The notes beneath the pieces are model-generated. The model had not been told where the DNA came from. It ran no database searches and was given only the letters and a program-made list of their open reading frames with translations. This document shows positions 38,284 through 46,007 of a stretch of 64,000 nt of DNA, one piece after another. A program made the translations under genes and the position numbers. The DNA is from Paucibacter sp. KCTC 42545 (lineage in GTDB: Bacteria; Pseudomonadota; Gammaproteobacteria; Burkholderiales; Burkholderiaceae_C), in the NCBI RefSeq assembly GCF_001477625.1, contig NZ_CP013692.1, forward strand, positions 2,108,001 through 2,172,000, in the 5' to 3' direction. Each line of letters opens with the position of its first letter. The first letter of the stretch is position 1.

Positions 38284-40086
38284 TCAGAATGTGCGGACCT
38301 TTGGTGGAATCGAATCCACCGTCAGCGGCTTGAGCTTGACCGGTTTGTAGTCCAGACGGCTGCCTTCCGAATACCACAGGGTGTGCTTCATCCACTCTTC
38401 GTCATTGCGACCATTTGGGTGGGCGGGCGTATCGCCGTAGTCGTCCACCGTATGGGCACCGCGGCTCTCGCGACGGGCTGCCGCCGAGACGATGGTGGCC
38501 TTGGCCACTTCGATCAGGTTCTCGACTTCCAGCGCTTCAATACGAGCCGTGTTGAAGACCTTGGACTTGTCCTTCAGCGTGATGTTGCCCACGCGCTCAG
38601 CAATCTCAGCCACCTTGACCACGCCTTCGTCCAGCATCGCTTGAGTGCGGAACACACCTGCGTGACGCTGCATCGCCAAGCGCAGATCGTTGGCAACGTC
38701 TTGGGCGTACTCGCCGCTCTGGCTGTTGTCCAGACGGGCGATACGGGCCACGGAGTCGGCACCTGCATTAGCCGGCAGAGGCTTGTGCTGCTGCGACTTC
38801 AGGCCGGACTCAACGATGTGGTTGCCAGCCGCGCGGCCGAACACCAGCAAGTCCAGCAGCGAGTTGGTGCCCAGGCGGTTGGCGCCGTGCACGCTGACGC
38901 AAGCGCATTCGCCCACGGCATACAAGCCGTTCACCACCGTGTTGGGTTCGCCATCCTTGGGCACAACGACCTGACCGTAGATATTGGTCGGGATGCCACC
39001 CATCTGGTAATGGATGGTCGGCACCACAGGAATCGGTTCCTTGGTGATGTCGACGTTGGCGAAGTTGTGGCCGATCTCAAACACCGAAGGCAGACGCTTC
39101 ATGATGGTCTCGCCACCCAAGTGGGTCATGTCCAGCTCGATGTAGTCCTTATTCGGACCGCAGCCGCGACCTTCCTTGATTTCCTGGTCCATGCAGCGTG
39201 ACACGAAGTCGCGCGGAGCCAGGTCTTTCAGCGTCGGGGCGTAGCGCTCCATGAAACGCTCGCCATTGCAATTGCGCAAAATCGCGCCTTCGCCGCGGCA
39301 ACCTTCGGTCAGCAGCACGCCGGCGTTATGCACGCCGGTGGGGTGGAACTGCCAGAACTCCATGTCTTCCAGCGGGATGCCGGCGCGAGCCGCCATGCCC
39401 AGGCCGTCGCCGGTGTTGATGAAGGCATTGGTGGAGGCGGCGAAGATGCGCCCTGCACCACCGGTGGCCAGCAGCACGGTCTTGGCCTCCATGATGTGAA
39501 GCTCGCCGGTTTCCATTTCCAGTGCGGTCACGCCAACCACATCGCCTGCTTCGTTGCGGATCAGGTCCAGCGCCATCCACTCGACGAAGAACTGCGTCTT
39601 GGCCTTGACGTTTTGCTGATACAGCGTGTGCAGCATCGCGTGGCCGGTACGGTCGGCCGCGGCGCAAGCGCGCTGCACCGGCTTTTCACCGTAGTTGGCG
39701 GTGTGGCCGCCGAAGGGGCGCTGATAAATCGTGCCGTCCGCATTGCGGTCGAAAGGCATGCCGAAATGTTCAAGCTCGTAAACGACCTTGGGCGCTTCGC
39801 GGCACATGAACTCGATGGCGTCTTGGTCGCCCAGCCAGTCAGAGCCCTTGACCGTGTCAAAGAAGTGATAGTGCCAGTTGTCCTCGGACATATTGCCCAG
39901 CGAGGCGCTCACGCCACCCTGCGCCGCCACGGTGTGCGAGCGGGTCGGGAAGACCTTGCTCAGCACCGCCACGTTCAGGCCAGCCAGCGACAGTTGCAGC
40001 GAGGCACGCATGCCAGAGCCGCCCGCGCCGACGATGACCACATCGAACTTGCGCTTAGGAATCGAATTAGTAGTCGCCGCCGTCAT
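38284..40086 (-). CDS. sdhA: Succinate dehydrogenase flavoprotein subunit
   Basis: A 600-residue flavoprotein oxidising succinate to fumarate. The dinucleotide fold is VVIVGAGGSGMRASL, and the covalent FAD His lies in PTRSHTVAAQGG. Active-site segments include QFHPTGVHNAGVLLTEGCRGEG and the Arg/His-rich region around NRLGTNSLLDLLVFG. ATG 40086 overlaps the sdhD stop by one base (TGATG), which rules out a longer start at 40269. Confidence 0.97.
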   Translation of the reverse strand: MTAATTNSIPKRKFDVVIVGAGGSGMRASLQLSLAGLNVAVLSKVFPTRSHTVAAQGGVSASLGNMSEDNWHYHFFDTVKGSDWLGDQDAIEFMCREAPKVVYELEHFGMPFDRNADGTIYQRPFGGHTANYGEKPVQRACAAADRTGHAMLHTLYQQNVKAKTQFFVEWMALDLIRNEAGDVVGVTALEMETGELHIMEAKTVLLATGGAGRIFAASTNAFINTGDGLGMAARAGIPLEDMEFWQFHPTGVHNAGVLLTEGCRGEGAILRNCNGERFMERYAPTLKDLAPRDFVSRCMDQEIKEGRGCGPNKDYIELDMTHLGGETIMKRLPSVFEIGHNFANVDITKEPIPVVPTIHYQMGGIPTNIYGQVVVPKDGEPNTVVNGLYAVGECACVSVHGANRLGTNSLLDLLVFGRAAGNHIVESGLKSQQHKPLPANAGADSVARIARLDNSQSGEYAQDVANDLRLAMQRHAGVFRTQAMLDEGVVKVAEIAERVGNITLKDKSKVFNTARIEALEVENLIEVAKATIVSAAARRESRGAHTVDDYGDTPAHPNGRNDEEWMKHTLWYSEGSRLDYKPVKLKPLTVDSIPPKVRTF

Positions 40087-40445
40087 CACATTCTCCACAA
40101 CACTTGAACTGCCCAGCCGGCGCAGCCCAACAACCAAACCAAGGTAAACACATGCAAAGCCAGGCGCAGGCCGACGGGCTTCACGTAATCCATCCAGATG
40201 TCGCGCGTGCCGACCCAAGCGTGGTACGCCAGGGAAAGAATGACGACAAAGGTCAGGAACTTCATCCACTGCTGGGCGAAGATGCCGGCCCAGCGGTCAT
40301 AACCCAGCGCGCCGGGCATCAGGAACTGCGCCAACACCACCACGGTGAACACGGCCATCAACACGGCGGTGACGCGCTGCGCCAGCCAGTCACGCAAGCC
40401 GTAATGCGCACCGACCACGGTGCGTTTGCTGCCAAAAGTACTCAT
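40086..40445 (-). CDS. sdhD: Succinate dehydrogenase membrane anchor subunit
   Basis: A 119-residue protein with three hydrophobic helices. LRDWLAQRVTAVLMAVFTVVVLAQFL opens the first, and ILSLAYHAWVGTRDIWMDYV carries the His expected at the haem/quinone region. Order and size match sdhD between sdhC and sdhA. It is coupled to sdhA by a one-base overlap. Confidence 0.93.
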   Translation of the reverse strand: MSTFGSKRTVVGAHYGLRDWLAQRVTAVLMAVFTVVVLAQFLMPGALGYDRWAGIFAQQWMKFLTFVVILSLAYHAWVGTRDIWMDYVKPVGLRLALHVFTLVWLLGCAGWAVQVLWRM

Positions 40446-40485
40446 AGTTTTTTCTTTCTTTCTCAGTCTTGATCGGCTGACCGAA

Positions 40486-40923
40486 TCAATACAGGCCGAA
40501 GAGCTTGGCGCCCAGCAACAGCGTCAGCAGCACGCTCAAAGCCAGCGTCATGACTGCCGTGCTGTGGCCCTGCTCCTTGGAGACGCTGTGGGTCGCGTCC
40601 ATCCAGAGGTGGCGCACACCGGCGATGAAGTGATGCAAGTAGCCCCACAACAAAGCTAACACCGTCAGCTTGACGAACCAGGCCGGCACGAAGCCGATAC
40701 CGGCCACGAAGGCGTTGGTGAAGGCGTCGTAAGAGATTTCCGACGTCAAGCTCATGTCGAACATCCAAACGACGAAGGGCAGCAGCAAAAACATCATCAA
40801 ACCGCTGATCCGGTGCAGGATGGAAACGATGCCTGCCGGCGGCAGCCGGTATGAACTGATCTGACTGATGTGAATATTGCGAAAGACCGGTCTGGCCGCT
40901 TTAATCTTGGTGGTGTTTGTCAT
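40486..40923 (-). CDS. sdhC: Succinate dehydrogenase cytochrome b556 subunit
   Basis: A 145-residue, three-helix membrane subunit beginning RPVFRNIHISQISSYRLPPAGIVSILHRISG, the SdhC signature, with HHFIAGVRHLWMD carrying the haem-ligand His. It is the first gene of sdhCDAB-sdhE-gltA. The 93-base leader to the GntR gene end contains a 15-base inverted repeat (40948-40962). Confidence 0.94.
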   Translation of the reverse strand: MTNTTKIKAARPVFRNIHISQISSYRLPPAGIVSILHRISGLMMFLLLPFVVWMFDMSLTSEISYDAFTNAFVAGIGFVPAWFVKLTVLALLWGYLHHFIAGVRHLWMDATHSVSKEQGHSTAVMTLALSVLLTLLLGAKLFGLY

Positions 40924-40947
40924 ACCTGACCTTGTGTAATCAACGTG

Positions 40948-40962
40948 AAACTCCCAGAGTTT
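40948..40962. promoter_or_regulatory. Inverted repeat in the sdhC leader
   Basis: AAACTC-CCA-GAGTTT, a perfect 6-bp inverted repeat with a 3-base spacer, 25 bases upstream of the sdhC start. It could be a regulator site over the promoter or leader. The evidence is symmetry and position only. Confidence 0.35.
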
Positions 40963-41016
40963 ATTGCAATGCAGCAGACGCTAGGCTTACAGCGCGTGCA
41001 AAAGCCCTATGCCGCA

Positions 41017-41796
41017 TTAGTTCAACTCATTGCGATAAAAGTGTGATTCGGTGTGGTAGAGGCCGCGACGCAACTCCACCGGCCGGTCGCCATAAGTGAA
41101 GGACAAGCGCTCCACGCTGAGCAGCGGCGCGCCCACCGGCACCTGCAACAACTCGGCCACCTCGGCATCAGCCGCCAAGGCGCGAATTTTCTCTTGCGCG
41201 CGGATCATGTGAACGCCAAACTCGGCCTCAAACAAGCCATAAAAAGGCCCGCGGTATTGATTCAGGCGCTCGGTGGTGAGCCCTTTGAAAAGTTGGCCCG
41301 GCAACCAGATGTCGTCCAACACCACCGGCCGGCCGGCCGCTTTAAGCAAGCGCCGTACCTCCACCATTTGTTCGCCGGCACGCATTTGCAACTGCTTGGC
41401 AATGGCGGCGGGCGCGCGCATGCGCTTGCAGTCGAGCAACTGCCGCTCCAAGCTGGTTGAGCCCTCGTCCGGCACCAGGCGCAAAAATCGGTACTGCATT
41501 TTTTGCTCGGCATGGGTGGTCACGAACGTGCCCTTACCCTGCCGGCGTACCAAAAGGTTCTCCGACGCCATCTCGTCGATGGCCTTGCGCACCGTACCTT
41601 GACTCACGCCGAAACGCCCCGCCAGATCCAACTCGCTCGGAATCGCCTCGCCGGCCTTCCATTCACCGCCTTGCAGGCTGGCGATCAGCAAGCCCTTGAT
41701 TTGTGCGTATAGCGGACTAAAAGACGGCCCGGCCAGCGTCGACCCCGCATGGGCGGCGGCAGACTTGACTGCAGAACGGACGGGCGAAGTTGGCAT
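41017..41796 (-). CDS. GntR/HutC-family transcriptional regulator beside TCA genes
   Basis: A 259-residue regulator. The winged helix-turn-helix is around residues 25-95 (PLYAQIKGLLIASLQGGEW, LAGRFGVSQGTVRKAIDEM, RQGKGTFV). The C-terminal UTRA domain binds a small ligand (YRGPFYGLFEAEFGVHMIRAQEKIRA). It sits between sdhC, which it precedes on the same strand, and the divergent mdh gene. That makes it a strong candidate controller of both. A 7+7 palindrome lies 62 bases upstream of its start. Confidence 0.9.
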   Translation of the reverse strand: MPTSPVRSAVKSAAAHAGSTLAGPSFSPLYAQIKGLLIASLQGGEWKAGEAIPSELDLAGRFGVSQGTVRKAIDEMASENLLVRRQGKGTFVTTHAEQKMQYRFLRLVPDEGSTSLERQLLDCKRMRAPAAIAKQLQMRAGEQMVEVRRLLKAAGRPVVLDDIWLPGQLFKGLTTERLNQYRGPFYGLFEAEFGVHMIRAQEKIRALAADAEVAELLQVPVGAPLLSVERLSFTYGDRPVELRRGLYHTESHFYRNELN

Positions 41797-41857
41797 GGCC
41801 GGTATTGCAGCACAGGGCGGGGCCCAACGTCCACCCACATCAGCTGCAAAATGCCAG

Positions 41858-41875
41858 ATGTCTTCTATAAGACAT
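41858..41875. promoter_or_regulatory. Candidate GntR operator
   Basis: ATGTCTT-CTAT-AAGACAT is a perfect 7-bp inverted repeat with a 4-base spacer, in the divergent gntR-mdh region. HutC-type GntR proteins bind short palindromes of this size. Position suggests self-regulation and control of mdh. Confidence 0.65.
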
Positions 41876-41944
41876 AAGACCAGCAGCAAAAACGCAACAT
41901 CGCGTCATAATCACGCCATCGCACGCACGCAGGTCAGTTCTGTG

Positions 41945-41960
41945 CAAGGGAATTCCCTTG
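41945..41960. promoter_or_regulatory. 16-bp perfect palindrome upstream of mdh
   Basis: CAAGGGAATTCCCTTG reads the same on both strands and lies 109-124 bases before the mdh start. It could be a second regulator site or an mRNA leader hairpin. No T run follows, so it is not a terminator. Confidence 0.45.
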
Positions 41961-42068
41961 GACTGGCCTACACTTGCAGGTCAAGCGCTGGCGCAGCGAG
42001 GGCACAAACAAGCCTCGCCCAGGCAGGAATTTATTGCAGCAGTTTTTTACTACCTTCGGAGCAATCAC

Positions 42069-43055
42069 ATGAGCAAGAAACCCGTTCGCGTTGCCGTTAC
42101 CGGCGCCGCAGGCCAAATTGGCTACGCCCTGCTGTTTCGCATCGCCTCCGGCGAAATGCTGGGCAAGGACCAGCCCGTCATCCTGCAATTGCTGGAGATC
42201 CCTGACGAGAAGGCCCAGAACGCGCTGAAGGGCGTGATCATGGAGTTGGAAGACTGCGCCTTCCCGCTGCTGGCCGGCATCGAAGCCCACAGCGACCCAA
42301 TGACCGTCTTCAAGGACACCGACTACGCCCTGCTGGTCGGTTCGCGTCCCCGCGGCCCTGGCATGGAGCGCTCGGAGCTGCTGGCCATCAACGGCGCCAT
42401 CTTCACCGCTCAAGGCAAGGCCCTGAACGCTGTTGCTTCGCGCAACGTCAAGGTGCTGGTCGTCGGCAACCCCGCCAACACCAATGCCTACATCGCCATG
42501 AAGTCGGCCCCGGATCTGCCGGCCAAGAACTTCACCGCCATGCTGCGACTGGACCACAACCGCGCCGCTTCGCAAATCGCTGCCAAGACTGGCAAGGCCG
42601 TGGCCGAGATCGAAAAATTGGCCGTCTGGGGCAACCACTCGCCCACCATGTACGCTGACTACCGCTTCGCCACCATCGGCGGCGCTTCGGTCAAGGACAT
42701 GATCAATGACGAGACCTGGAACCGCGAAACCTTCTTGCCCACCGTCGGCAAGCGCGGCGCCGCCATCATCGCCGCTCGCGGCCTGTCGTCGGCTGCTTCG
42801 GCTGCCAACGCTGCCATCGACCATATGCGCGACTGGGCCCTTGGCACCAACGGCAAATGGGTCACCATGGGCATTCCTTCGAACGGCGAATACGGCATCC
42901 CCAAGGAAGTCATGTTCGGTTACCCCGTGACCTGCGAAGGTGGCGAGTACAAGATCGTTGAAGGCCTGGAAATCGATGCCTTCTCGCAAGAGTGCATCAA
43001 GAAGACCCTGGACGAACTGCTGGGCGAGCAAGACGGCGTCAAGCACCTGGTCTGA
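42069..43055 (+). CDS. mdh: Malate dehydrogenase
   Basis: A 328-residue NAD-dependent malate dehydrogenase oxidising malate to oxaloacetate. It has [23 protein letters not shown] at the N-terminus, the substrate segment [12 protein letters not shown] and the catalytic His in [12 protein letters not shown]. This is the cytosolic-type, approximately 328-residue class typical of Burkholderiales. The start is ATG 42069 after GGAG. A terminator follows. Confidence 0.97.
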   Translation: MSKKPVRVAVTGAAGQIGYALLFRIASGEMLGKDQPVILQLLEIPDEKAQNALKGVIMELEDCAFPLLAGIEAHSDPMTVFKDTDYALLVGSRPRGPGMERSELLAINGAIFTAQGKALNAVASRNVKVLVVGNPANTNAYIAMKSAPDLPAKNFTAMLRLDHNRAASQIAAKTGKAVAEIEKLAVWGNHSPTMYADYRFATIGGASVKDMINDETWNRETFLPTVGKRGAAIIAARGLSSAASAANAAIDHMRDWALGTNGKWVTMGIPSNGEYGIPKEVMFGYPVTCEGGEYKIVEGLEIDAFSQECIKKTLDELLGEQDGVKHLV

Positions 43056-43075
43056 TTCCCTGCAGCCAAAAGCTC

Positions 43076-43112
43076 AAGGCCCTGCCCTCCGCGAGGAAGG
43101 CAGGGCCTTTTT
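43076..43112 (+). terminator. Rho-independent terminator after mdh
   Basis: An 11-bp stem AAGGCCCTGCC/GGCAGGGCCTT, then TTT. It begins 22 bases after the mdh stop. Confidence 0.92.
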
Positions 43113-43206
43113 ACATGCCTGCCACGCCTTGCCCACCACGCCGCAAGGCGCAATGCCGTGGCAATATGCCGCACCGCAAAGAATAGCCATCGTCATCACA
43201 ACAGCC

Positions 43207-44211
43207 ATGCTCCACCCAAAACAAGCGCTTTTCGACACCGACGAACAAACCACCGCACTACCCGTTGTAGATCACTACTGCGGCGTTGAAGTGCGCATGG
43301 ATAAAAGCCTGGCCCTGCAGGCCGAGATGGGCCCGGTATTCGACATCACGCTCGACTTGGAGGACGGCGCGCCCGTTGGTGCCGAAGCTGAGCAACGCCA
43401 GTTGGTGATTGACAAGGCCCTCAGCCCCGCCAACCGCTGGGGCCGCGTGGGCGCGCGCGTCCACCCCTTCGATCACCCCGCCTTCGAGGCCGATGTGGAT
43501 GCATTGGTGAGCCAGGCCGGCGAAGCGCTCGCCTACCTGATGCTGCCCAAGCCACGCAGCTTTGCCGACTTGAACGCCGCCTGCGCCTTTGTGGACGCCA
43601 GCCTGCAACGCCACGGCATTCGCAAAGCCCTGCCTCTGCATGCACTGATCGAAACCCACGGCGCACTGCGCGATGTGCAAGCCATTGCCGCACATCCTCG
43701 TATCGAGTCGATCTCTTTCGGGCTGATGGATTTTGTTTCTGCCCACCAGGGCGCCATTCCTCGCTCTGGCCTGAGCGCCGAAGGCCAGTTTGACCACCCC
43801 TTGATTGCGCGCGCCAAGCTGGAGATTTCCGCCGCCGCCCATGGCCACGGCAAGACACCCTCGCACTGCGTGGTGACCGAGTTCAAAGACAGCGACGCAC
43901 TTCAAACTGCAGCCACACGCGCCGCGCGCGAGTTCGGCTACACCCGCATGTGGAGCATCCACCCGACGCAAATTCAAGTCATCCTCGACGCTTTCGCCCC
44001 CAGCACCGCCGAGGTGGACGAAGCCATCGAGATCATTTACGCGGCCCAGGCCGCCCAGTGGGCGCCGATCCAGCACCGCAACAATCTGCATGACCGCGCG
44101 AGCTACCGCTTCTTCTGGCACGTGCTGGAGCGCGCCCACCGCACGGGCCAGCTCTTGCCAGCCGAAGTGCGCCAAGCATTTTTCGCCCCGAAAAACTCGG
44201 CCGCAGCCTGA
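43207..44211 (+). CDS. HpcH/HpaI aldolase/citrate lyase-family protein
   Basis: A 334-residue CitE-like TIM-barrel lyase. It has LDLEDGAP (metal-binding acids) and LIETHGALRDVQAIAAHPRIESISFGLMDF. The MWSIHPTQIQVILDAF segment near the C-terminus is typical of malyl/citramalyl-CoA or beta-methylmalyl-CoA lyases. It may cleave a CoA ester related to the TCA cycle, fitting its place after mdh. The substrate is not certain. ATG 43207 is preferred to upstream in-frame Met codons that run into mdh. Confidence 0.88.
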   Translation: MLHPKQALFDTDEQTTALPVVDHYCGVEVRMDKSLALQAEMGPVFDITLDLEDGAPVGAEAEQRQLVIDKALSPANRWGRVGARVHPFDHPAFEADVDALVSQAGEALAYLMLPKPRSFADLNAACAFVDASLQRHGIRKALPLHALIETHGALRDVQAIAAHPRIESISFGLMDFVSAHQGAIPRSGLSAEGQFDHPLIARAKLEISAAAHGHGKTPSHCVVTEFKDSDALQTAATRAAREFGYTRMWSIHPTQIQVILDAFAPSTAEVDEAIEIIYAAQAAQWAPIQHRNNLHDRASYRFFWHVLERAHRTGQLLPAEVRQAFFAPKNSAAA

Positions 44212-44275
44212 TACATACAGCCAACTGAATGCGGCAAACCGGTCAGACCTGTACCCGAACCCGCCCTCTCCACAC

Positions 44276-44332
44276 TTTGACGGGTCAAACTCCCATCAGC
44301 ACTGAACGCTTTGACACAGTTGCTCGGTCAAA
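44276..44332. promoter_or_regulatory. Two TTTGAC/GTCAAA inverted repeats
   Basis: TTTGAC-GG-GTCAAA at 44276-44289 and TTTGAC-N11-GTCAAA at 44310-44332. The 271-base gap 44212-44482 holds these and no gene. They lie 150-210 bases before the small periplasmic-protein gene, in its probable promoter region; TTGACA at 44311 is a possible -35. Confidence 0.4.
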
Positions 44333-44482
44333 TGGACCTAGCAAAGAGTGACAATGCAAGGATGAGGACTCGCGTCATGCGCCCTAGCTCAGCATTTGCT
44401 CGGACGCATGCCGCCCATCCATCCTCCGCACCCCAATTTTTCAAGTCGCGATCTCGCCAACTCATTCGCTCATCCCATCGCC

Positions 44483-45073
44483 ATGAATTCGACTCAATTG
44501 AAACGTAGCCTCTTGTCGCTCGCACTGCTGAGCCTACTGGGCGCCAGCCTGCACGTCGGCGCCGCCGAGCCTAGCGCTGGTGCGCAGAAGGCAGCAGCTA
44601 AGCCAGCAGCCAAGCCGACCAAGGCCGCGAAGAAGGCTGAAGTCAAGGCCCCCGTCGTCGTTCCGCTGGCAGAAGCTTCGGCCGAACAACTCGAAGCCGC
44701 CAAGCGCGCCTATCTGGGCCGCTACGACTGCGAGTTCAAGCAGTCGATCGAGCTGGAGCCGCACGCCACCGCCGCCGGCTACGTGGACGTGAAATACCTC
44801 AAGCAGGTATTCACCATGAAGCCCGTGCTGTCCAGCACCGGCGCCCTGCGCCTGGAAGACGTGACCGGCCGCACCCTGATGATCCAGATCGCCAACAAGT
44901 CCATGCTGCTGGACACCCAAGTCGGCCAGCGCATCGTGGATGAGTGCCTGCACCCCGAGCAGCGCACCCTGATCGATCTGGCCCGCGCGGCCGCCGCTGC
45001 CGCAGCAGCCTCCGGCATCGACCTGAGCGCCGTCAACGGCCTGGGCATCACCCCACGGGTCGAGAAGCCTTAA
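44483..45073 (+). CDS. Hypothetical periplasmic protein
   Basis: A 196-residue protein with a signal peptide (LKRSLLSLALLSLLGASLHVGAA; cleavage near residue 28). A 25-residue Lys/Ala/Pro linker resembles histone-tail repeats, and a domain of about 125 residues starts at EQLEAAKRAYLGRYDCEFKQSIELEP. Two Cys (YDCEF and DECLHP) could form a disulfide. The protein family is not one I can name. It lies among TCA genes but is separated from acnB by a terminator and a toxin-antitoxin pair. Confidence 0.72.
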   Translation: MNSTQLKRSLLSLALLSLLGASLHVGAAEPSAGAQKAAAKPAAKPTKAAKKAEVKAPVVVPLAEASAEQLEAAKRAYLGRYDCEFKQSIELEPHATAAGYVDVKYLKQVFTMKPVLSSTGALRLEDVTGRTLMIQIANKSMLLDTQVGQRIVDECLHPEQRTLIDLARAAAAAAAASGIDLSAVNGLGITPRVEKP

Positions 45074-45088
45074 TTCCAAGCAAGGACC

Positions 45089-45127
45089 AGCCCCGCCAGC
45101 ACCAAGCGCTGCGGCGGGGCTTTTTTT
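45089..45127 (+). terminator. Rho-independent terminator
   Basis: Stem AGCCCCGCC(AGC)/(GCT)..GGCGGGGCT with T7 directly after, 15 bases beyond the stop of the periplasmic-protein gene. It isolates the following toxin-antitoxin operon. Confidence 0.9.
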
Positions 45128-45155
45128 CGGCTGAGATCCGAACACCAAGCCAGGA

Positions 45156-45231
45156 AAAGTATGTAGAATTCATGCATACTTTCTGAGTCATACCAAACCT
45201 CTTCACTCCGAACGGGCAAGACGTATGACTC
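45156..45231. promoter_or_regulatory. GTATG/CATAC operator array before the toxin-antitoxin pair
   Basis: AAAGTATG at 45156-45163 pairs with CATACTTT at 45175-45182, and GAGTCATAC at 45185-45193 pairs with GTATGACTC at 45223-45231. Both inverted repeats are perfect, and the GTATG core occurs four times in alternating orientation. VapB/AbrB antitoxins normally bind such repeats upstream of their own gene. Confidence 0.7.
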
Positions 45232-45250
45232 ACCTCCGAAAGGCTCGCGC

Positions 45251-45496
45251 ATGGAAGCCACTGTTGCTGAACGCGGTCAGATCACACTGCCCAAGGCCGT
45301 GCGTGATGCATTGGGCCTGAGCAAGGGCACCACGCTCAAGGTGGAATTGGACGGCTCGCGCATCATCTTGCGCAAAAACGTCGACGACGCCATCTCCCGA
45401 GCCCGCGGCCGCTTCAAGCTGCCCGAAGGCACCACCACCGATGATTTGATGCGCGAGCTGCGTGGTCGCGCACCGGGCGACCCGGTCAGCGAGTGA
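45251..45496 (+). CDS. vapB: AbrB/VapB-type antitoxin
   Basis: An 81-residue protein with an N-terminal SpoVT-AbrB swapped-hairpin DNA-binding domain (EATVAERGQITLPKAVRDALGLSKGTTLKVE) and a C-terminal tail (DLMRELRGRAPGD) expected to wrap the toxin. It ends 7 bases before the PIN toxin gene. It should neutralise VapC and repress the operon through the upstream repeats. Confidence 0.9.
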   Translation: MEATVAERGQITLPKAVRDALGLSKGTTLKVELDGSRIILRKNVDDAISRARGRFKLPEGTTTDDLMRELRGRAPGDPVSE

Positions 45497-45503
45497 TGGC
45501 CGC

Positions 45504-45938
45504 ATGATTGCCGTTGACACCTCCGTGCTCATCGACCTGCTGGGCGATGATTCCCGCGCCGACGCGGCCGAGGCAGCTTTGCGCCTGGCCCTGTCCAGCG
45601 GCCCGGTGGTCGTCTGCGATGTGGTGGTCAGCGAAGTCACCGCCAGCCTCGGCCACGGCTCCGAGGTGATGGATGTGCTGGAAGATATGGGCCTGCGCTT
45701 TCTGCCCCTGGACCAACGCTCGGCGATTCGCGCCGGCGAAATGCAAAGAAAATACAAGCTGCGCCAGCGCACGAGTGGCGTAGCGAACAACGACCCCGTC
45801 AGCGCGCGCCGTACCGTGCCTGACTTTCTGGTGGGCGCACATGCCATGTTGCAGTGCGACGCCCTGATCACCCGCGACGACGGATTTTTTCGCGACTATT
45901 TCAAAGGGCTCAAGGTCATCACACCCAGTGCGCCTTGA
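45504..45938 (+). CDS. vapC: VapC-type PIN-domain ribonuclease toxin
   Basis: A 144-residue PIN nuclease. The four acidic active-site residues are visible: Asp5 in VDTSVLIDLL, Glu44 in VVSEVTA, Asp107 in VPDFLVGAHA and Asp125 in ITRDD. VapC toxins cut tRNA or rRNA when the antitoxin is lost. ATG 45504 is used, because the nearer ATG at 45496 gives only a three-codon frame. The gene is intact and lies 69 bases before acnB. Confidence 0.9.
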   Translation: MIAVDTSVLIDLLGDDSRADAAEAALRLALSSGPVVVCDVVVSEVTASLGHGSEVMDVLEDMGLRFLPLDQRSAIRAGEMQRKYKLRQRTSGVANNDPVSARRTVPDFLVGAHAMLQCDALITRDDGFFRDYFKGLKVITPSAP

Positions 45939-46007
45939 GCCAAGCGCACAGTCCAAACGTCCCGCCATCCTTCATTCAATTTCACCGCCACACCTGGAGT
46001 AAAAGCC

